From positions 5,881,001-5,945,000 of the forward strand of contig NZ_JAPENW010000001.1 of the NCBI RefSeq assembly GCF_026341855.1: DNA of 64,000 bases. The letters are read 5' to 3'. Below, one piece after another: positions 62,192 through 64,000 of this stretch. The notes under the pieces are model-generated. The model was not told the origin of the DNA. It did no database searches and saw nothing but the letters and a program-made list of their open reading frames with translations. A program made the position numbers and the translations under genes. Position 1 is the first letter of the stretch; the number at the start of each line of letters is the position of its first letter. This DNA is from Streptomyces sp. NBC_00568. GTDB taxonomy: Bacteria; Actinomycetota; Actinomycetes; Streptomycetales; Streptomycetaceae.

Positions 62192-63439
62192 ATGATCCGT
62201 TTCAAGGCTGGGGTGCCCCGCAGGGCGACGCTCCGGACGCATTCGCGGGACCCGGCCGGGGCGGTGCTCGGGCGGCCGCGCCGGGGCGACCGGCTGAGAG
62301 CCGGGTTCGCCCGTGCGGTGCGCGGCGGCAGGCCCCGGACCGGGGTCGGCCGCGGGGACTGCGCACCCGGCCGACGCCGGGGCCTCGGCCGCCGGGTCCA
62401 CCGTTCCGCCGGCCGGCCGCCGCTGCGCCGGGCACTGAGCCTCGGGCTGCCCGCGGTCTGGGGCGCGCTGGCGGTCTCGTACACGATGGCCTGTCCTCTC
62501 GCGCAACAGAACGGCGTCGGCGCCCGCATCGTCACCAGCGCCGTCTTCTTCGCGGTCGGTGCCGGTCTGATACTCCACGTCAGAAGGGCGCTGCTGCGCG
62601 AGCTCCGGCAGATCCGCAAGGTCGCGGGGGCCGCGCAGGACGTCCTGCTGCGCCCGCTGCCGCCGTCCATCGACGGGCTGAACATCGCCGCTGCCCAGCT
62701 CTCCGCGGACCGCGGCGCGGGGGTCGGAGGCGATCTGTACGAGGCGATCGCCACCGAGCACGGGGTGCGGGTCGTGATGGGCGATGTCCGCGGGCACGGA
62801 CTCGGCGCCATCGGGACCGTCGCCGCGGTCCTCGGCAGCTTCCGCGAGGCCGCGCACGACGAACCCGAACTCGGCGGTGTACTCAGAAGACTCGAGCGGG
62901 CGCTGGCCCGGCATCTGCGCCAGGGGGACCGGGCCGATCACCCCTCGACGGGCTTCGACCCCGACAGCCCGGCAGCCGAGGAGTTCGTCACCGTCCTGCT
63001 GCTGGAGATCCGCCGCGACGGCGAGGTGCACGCCCTCAACTGCGGCCATCCCTGGCCCTATCTGCTCGGCAGGGGGCGTGTCCTGCCACTCGTCCGAGCC
63101 GAACCGCTGCCCCCGCTCGGGCCGTTCCCGCTCCCGGCCGCCCTCGTGGCCGAGCCCTGCGGCCGACTCCTGCCCGGCGAGGGACTGTTCCTGCACACGG
63201 ACGGTGTCGAGGACGCCCGGGACACCCAGGGACAGTTCTTCCCACTGCTTCCGGCGCTCGCGGAGGCCGTCCGTGACCGGCCCGTCGTGCCGCAGGCCGT
63301 GCTGCGCACGGTCTTCGCCGGAGTGCTGCGCCACACCGGCGGCCGGCCCACCGACGACGTGGCCCTCCTGGTGCTGCGCAACGACCGCCGACGCCTTCCC
63401 CTGAAACAGGGCCGCGTGTCCCATCACGTGCCCCGCTAG
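62192..63439 (+). CDS. Membrane-bound PP2C (SpoIIE-type) phosphatase
   Basis: Protein of 415 residues from ATG 62192 (GGGGGG upstream); the frame extends up to 62042 with no clear homology. The N-terminus is very Arg-rich, then two membrane helices occur (LGLPAVWGALAVSYTMACPL and RIVTSAVFFAVGAGLILHV, about residues 85-130). The PP2C domain has VGGDLYEAI, VVMGDVRGHGLGAIG, ALNCGHPWPYLLG, FLHTDGVEDARD and TDDVALLVL, which provide the metal ligands. Such phosphatases switch anti-sigma factor antagonists or other phosphoproteins in actinomycetes. Confidence 0.88.
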   Translation: MIRFKAGVPRRATLRTHSRDPAGAVLGRPRRGDRLRAGFARAVRGGRPRTGVGRGDCAPGRRRGLGRRVHRSAGRPPLRRALSLGLPAVWGALAVSYTMACPLAQQNGVGARIVTSAVFFAVGAGLILHVRRALLRELRQIRKVAGAAQDVLLRPLPPSIDGLNIAAAQLSADRGAGVGGDLYEAIATEHGVRVVMGDVRGHGLGAIGTVAAVLGSFREAAHDEPELGGVLRRLERALARHLRQGDRADHPSTGFDPDSPAAEEFVTVLLLEIRRDGEVHALNCGHPWPYLLGRGRVLPLVRAEPLPPLGPFPLPAALVAEPCGRLLPGEGLFLHTDGVEDARDTQGQFFPLLPALAEAVRDRPVVPQAVLRTVFAGVLRHTGGRPTDDVALLVLRNDRRRLPLKQGRVSHHVPR

Positions 63440-63517
63440 CGGCTGTTGTCCGGCCGCGGGTCGCCGAGCCGCGTGCCGGACCCCGCGTCCGCGGCGCGCT
63501 CCGAACGGCCGCGTCTA

Positions 63518-63546
63518 GGGGCGGCGGCATGCGGTTCCGCCGCCCC
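63518..63546. terminator. Hairpin terminator after the PP2C gene
   Basis: Arms GGGGCGGCGG and CCGCCGCCCC (10 bp, perfect) enclose 9 bases. It is the only clear structure in the left half of the gap 63440-63904. Confidence 0.7.
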
Positions 63547-63791
63547 GGACGCGACCGGCCACGGGACCCGCCCGGACAACCGGAGTCCCGCGGTCGCCCC
63601 GGCCGATCCGGCATCGGCCGTCCGCCCCGCCACGGAGTGTCGGGCAGGCAGCCGGGCGGACGGCGCGAGTCGGGCCGCCGCACTGTACGAGGGGGAGCCG
63701 ACGGCCCGGCCGGCCTCTTGCGAGGCATTTCAGTCAACCGGTCCGAAACTCTCTGCGACAGTGCGCGTACAGCGCGGATACGGGCATTCCC

Positions 63792-63808
63792 TTCACACCC
63801 CGTGTGAA
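63792..63808. promoter_or_regulatory. TTCACAC-N3-GTGTGAA palindrome
   Basis: A perfect 7+3+7 inverted repeat 97-113 bp upstream of the last gene. It is in the right half of the gap 63440-63904, where I see no gene. Likely operator or autoregulatory site; a shorter relative (CACACCGTGTG) occurs at 7133. Confidence 0.5.
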
Positions 63809-63904
63809 AGGGGACGCACTACTGTGACGGGCACGGTCTGGTGCGGTCCGGCGCCCTCGGGCGCGATCGGCGCCCACGGCAACGAGCCACTCGGGGGGCC
63901 TTCC

Positions 63905-64000
63905 ATGCAGCCCAACACTCTGCTCGACGCGATCCTCGACGAGGCCGGTATCTCGCACGCGGGACTCGCCGCCCACGTCAACCAGGCCGGACGGGCGCGC
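63905..64000 (+). CDS. XRE-type regulator, 5' end only
   Basis: Thirty-two codons are visible from ATG 63905: MQPNTLLDAILDEAGISHAG then LAAHVNQAGRAR. This is the start of a helix-turn-helix of a Streptomyces-type regulator group, whose members I recall continuing into TPR repeats. The rest is outside the window, so the assignment rests on the N-terminus only. Confidence 0.6.
   Translation, partial: MQPNTLLDAILDEAGISHAGLAAHVNQAGRAR

Overview
The window looks like a core-chromosome segment of a Streptomyces species. The DNA is about 72% GC with strong GC3 bias. It carries a P450-containing conservon, an actinobacterial DUF2510 protein, a mycosin, and a gene order (conservon, glycine-betaine transporter, glnA4-type locus, infC-rpmI-rplT, rRNA methyltransferase, PAS kinase, pheST) that, from memory, matches the rar/cvn9 to pheST region of S. 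coelicolor. No tRNA, rRNA or CRISPR array was recognised.

Left part (1-26 kb). Positions 1-6226 (minus) hold a four-gene operon: two DUF1989-type proteins, a urea/guanidine carboxylase and an amidase of the allophanate hydrolase type. This is the gene set now assigned to guanidine breakdown. A TetR gene is divergent, and a palindrome in front of the operon recurs in front of an APC permease 8 kb away, so the permease is a candidate substrate importer. Between them lies a complete conservon (kinase-like CvnA, roadblock CvnB, DUF742 CvnC, GTPase CvnD, P450 CvnE). The P450 has EQSLW where ExxR is expected and carries a TTA codon. Next come a pseudouridine synthase, a PadR regulator with a drug-type ABC exporter, an iron-box-controlled siderophore-interacting protein, a 5'-3' exonuclease, an osmoprotectant ABC transporter whose permease is fused to two tandem binding domains, a cupin regulator and a leaderless BtuF-like protein.

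Accessory part (26-36 kb). Remnants of IS3, IS5 and IS630 transposases and a broken TMEM175 gene mark an insertion-prone interval. Between the IS3 and IS5 remnants sits a three-gene unit: a 2OG-Fe(II) oxygenase, a methyltransferase and a choline/carnitine-type acyltransferase. Between the IS5 and IS630 remnants sits a 947-residue HTH + P-loop NTPase + 14x32-residue repeat protein, divergent from a 66-residue two-TM protein. This pair is the best candidate here for an undescribed, possibly defensive, system. A 27-bp imperfect direct repeat (23/27) flanks the second block and overlaps the 3' end of the TDT transporter gene.

Right part (36-64 kb). A TDT transporter diverges from its LysR regulator, followed by a 183-bp inverted-repeat element. 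The glnA4-type locus follows (amidotransferase, FadR regulator, glutamine-synthetase-like ligase, aldehyde dehydrogenase, SDR). Then come a secreted HAD phosphatase, a DUF2510 protein, an alanine-racemase-like enzyme, a Pro-rich membrane protein with a mycosin, a beta-lactamase-fold hydrolase, an SseB protein and DUF1844. The last stretch is translation: infC (apparently starting at AUC behind an attenuator-like leader), rpmI, rplT, an rRNA methyltransferase, a soluble PAS kinase, pheS and pheT. It ends with a membrane PP2C phosphatase and the start of an XRE-type regulator.
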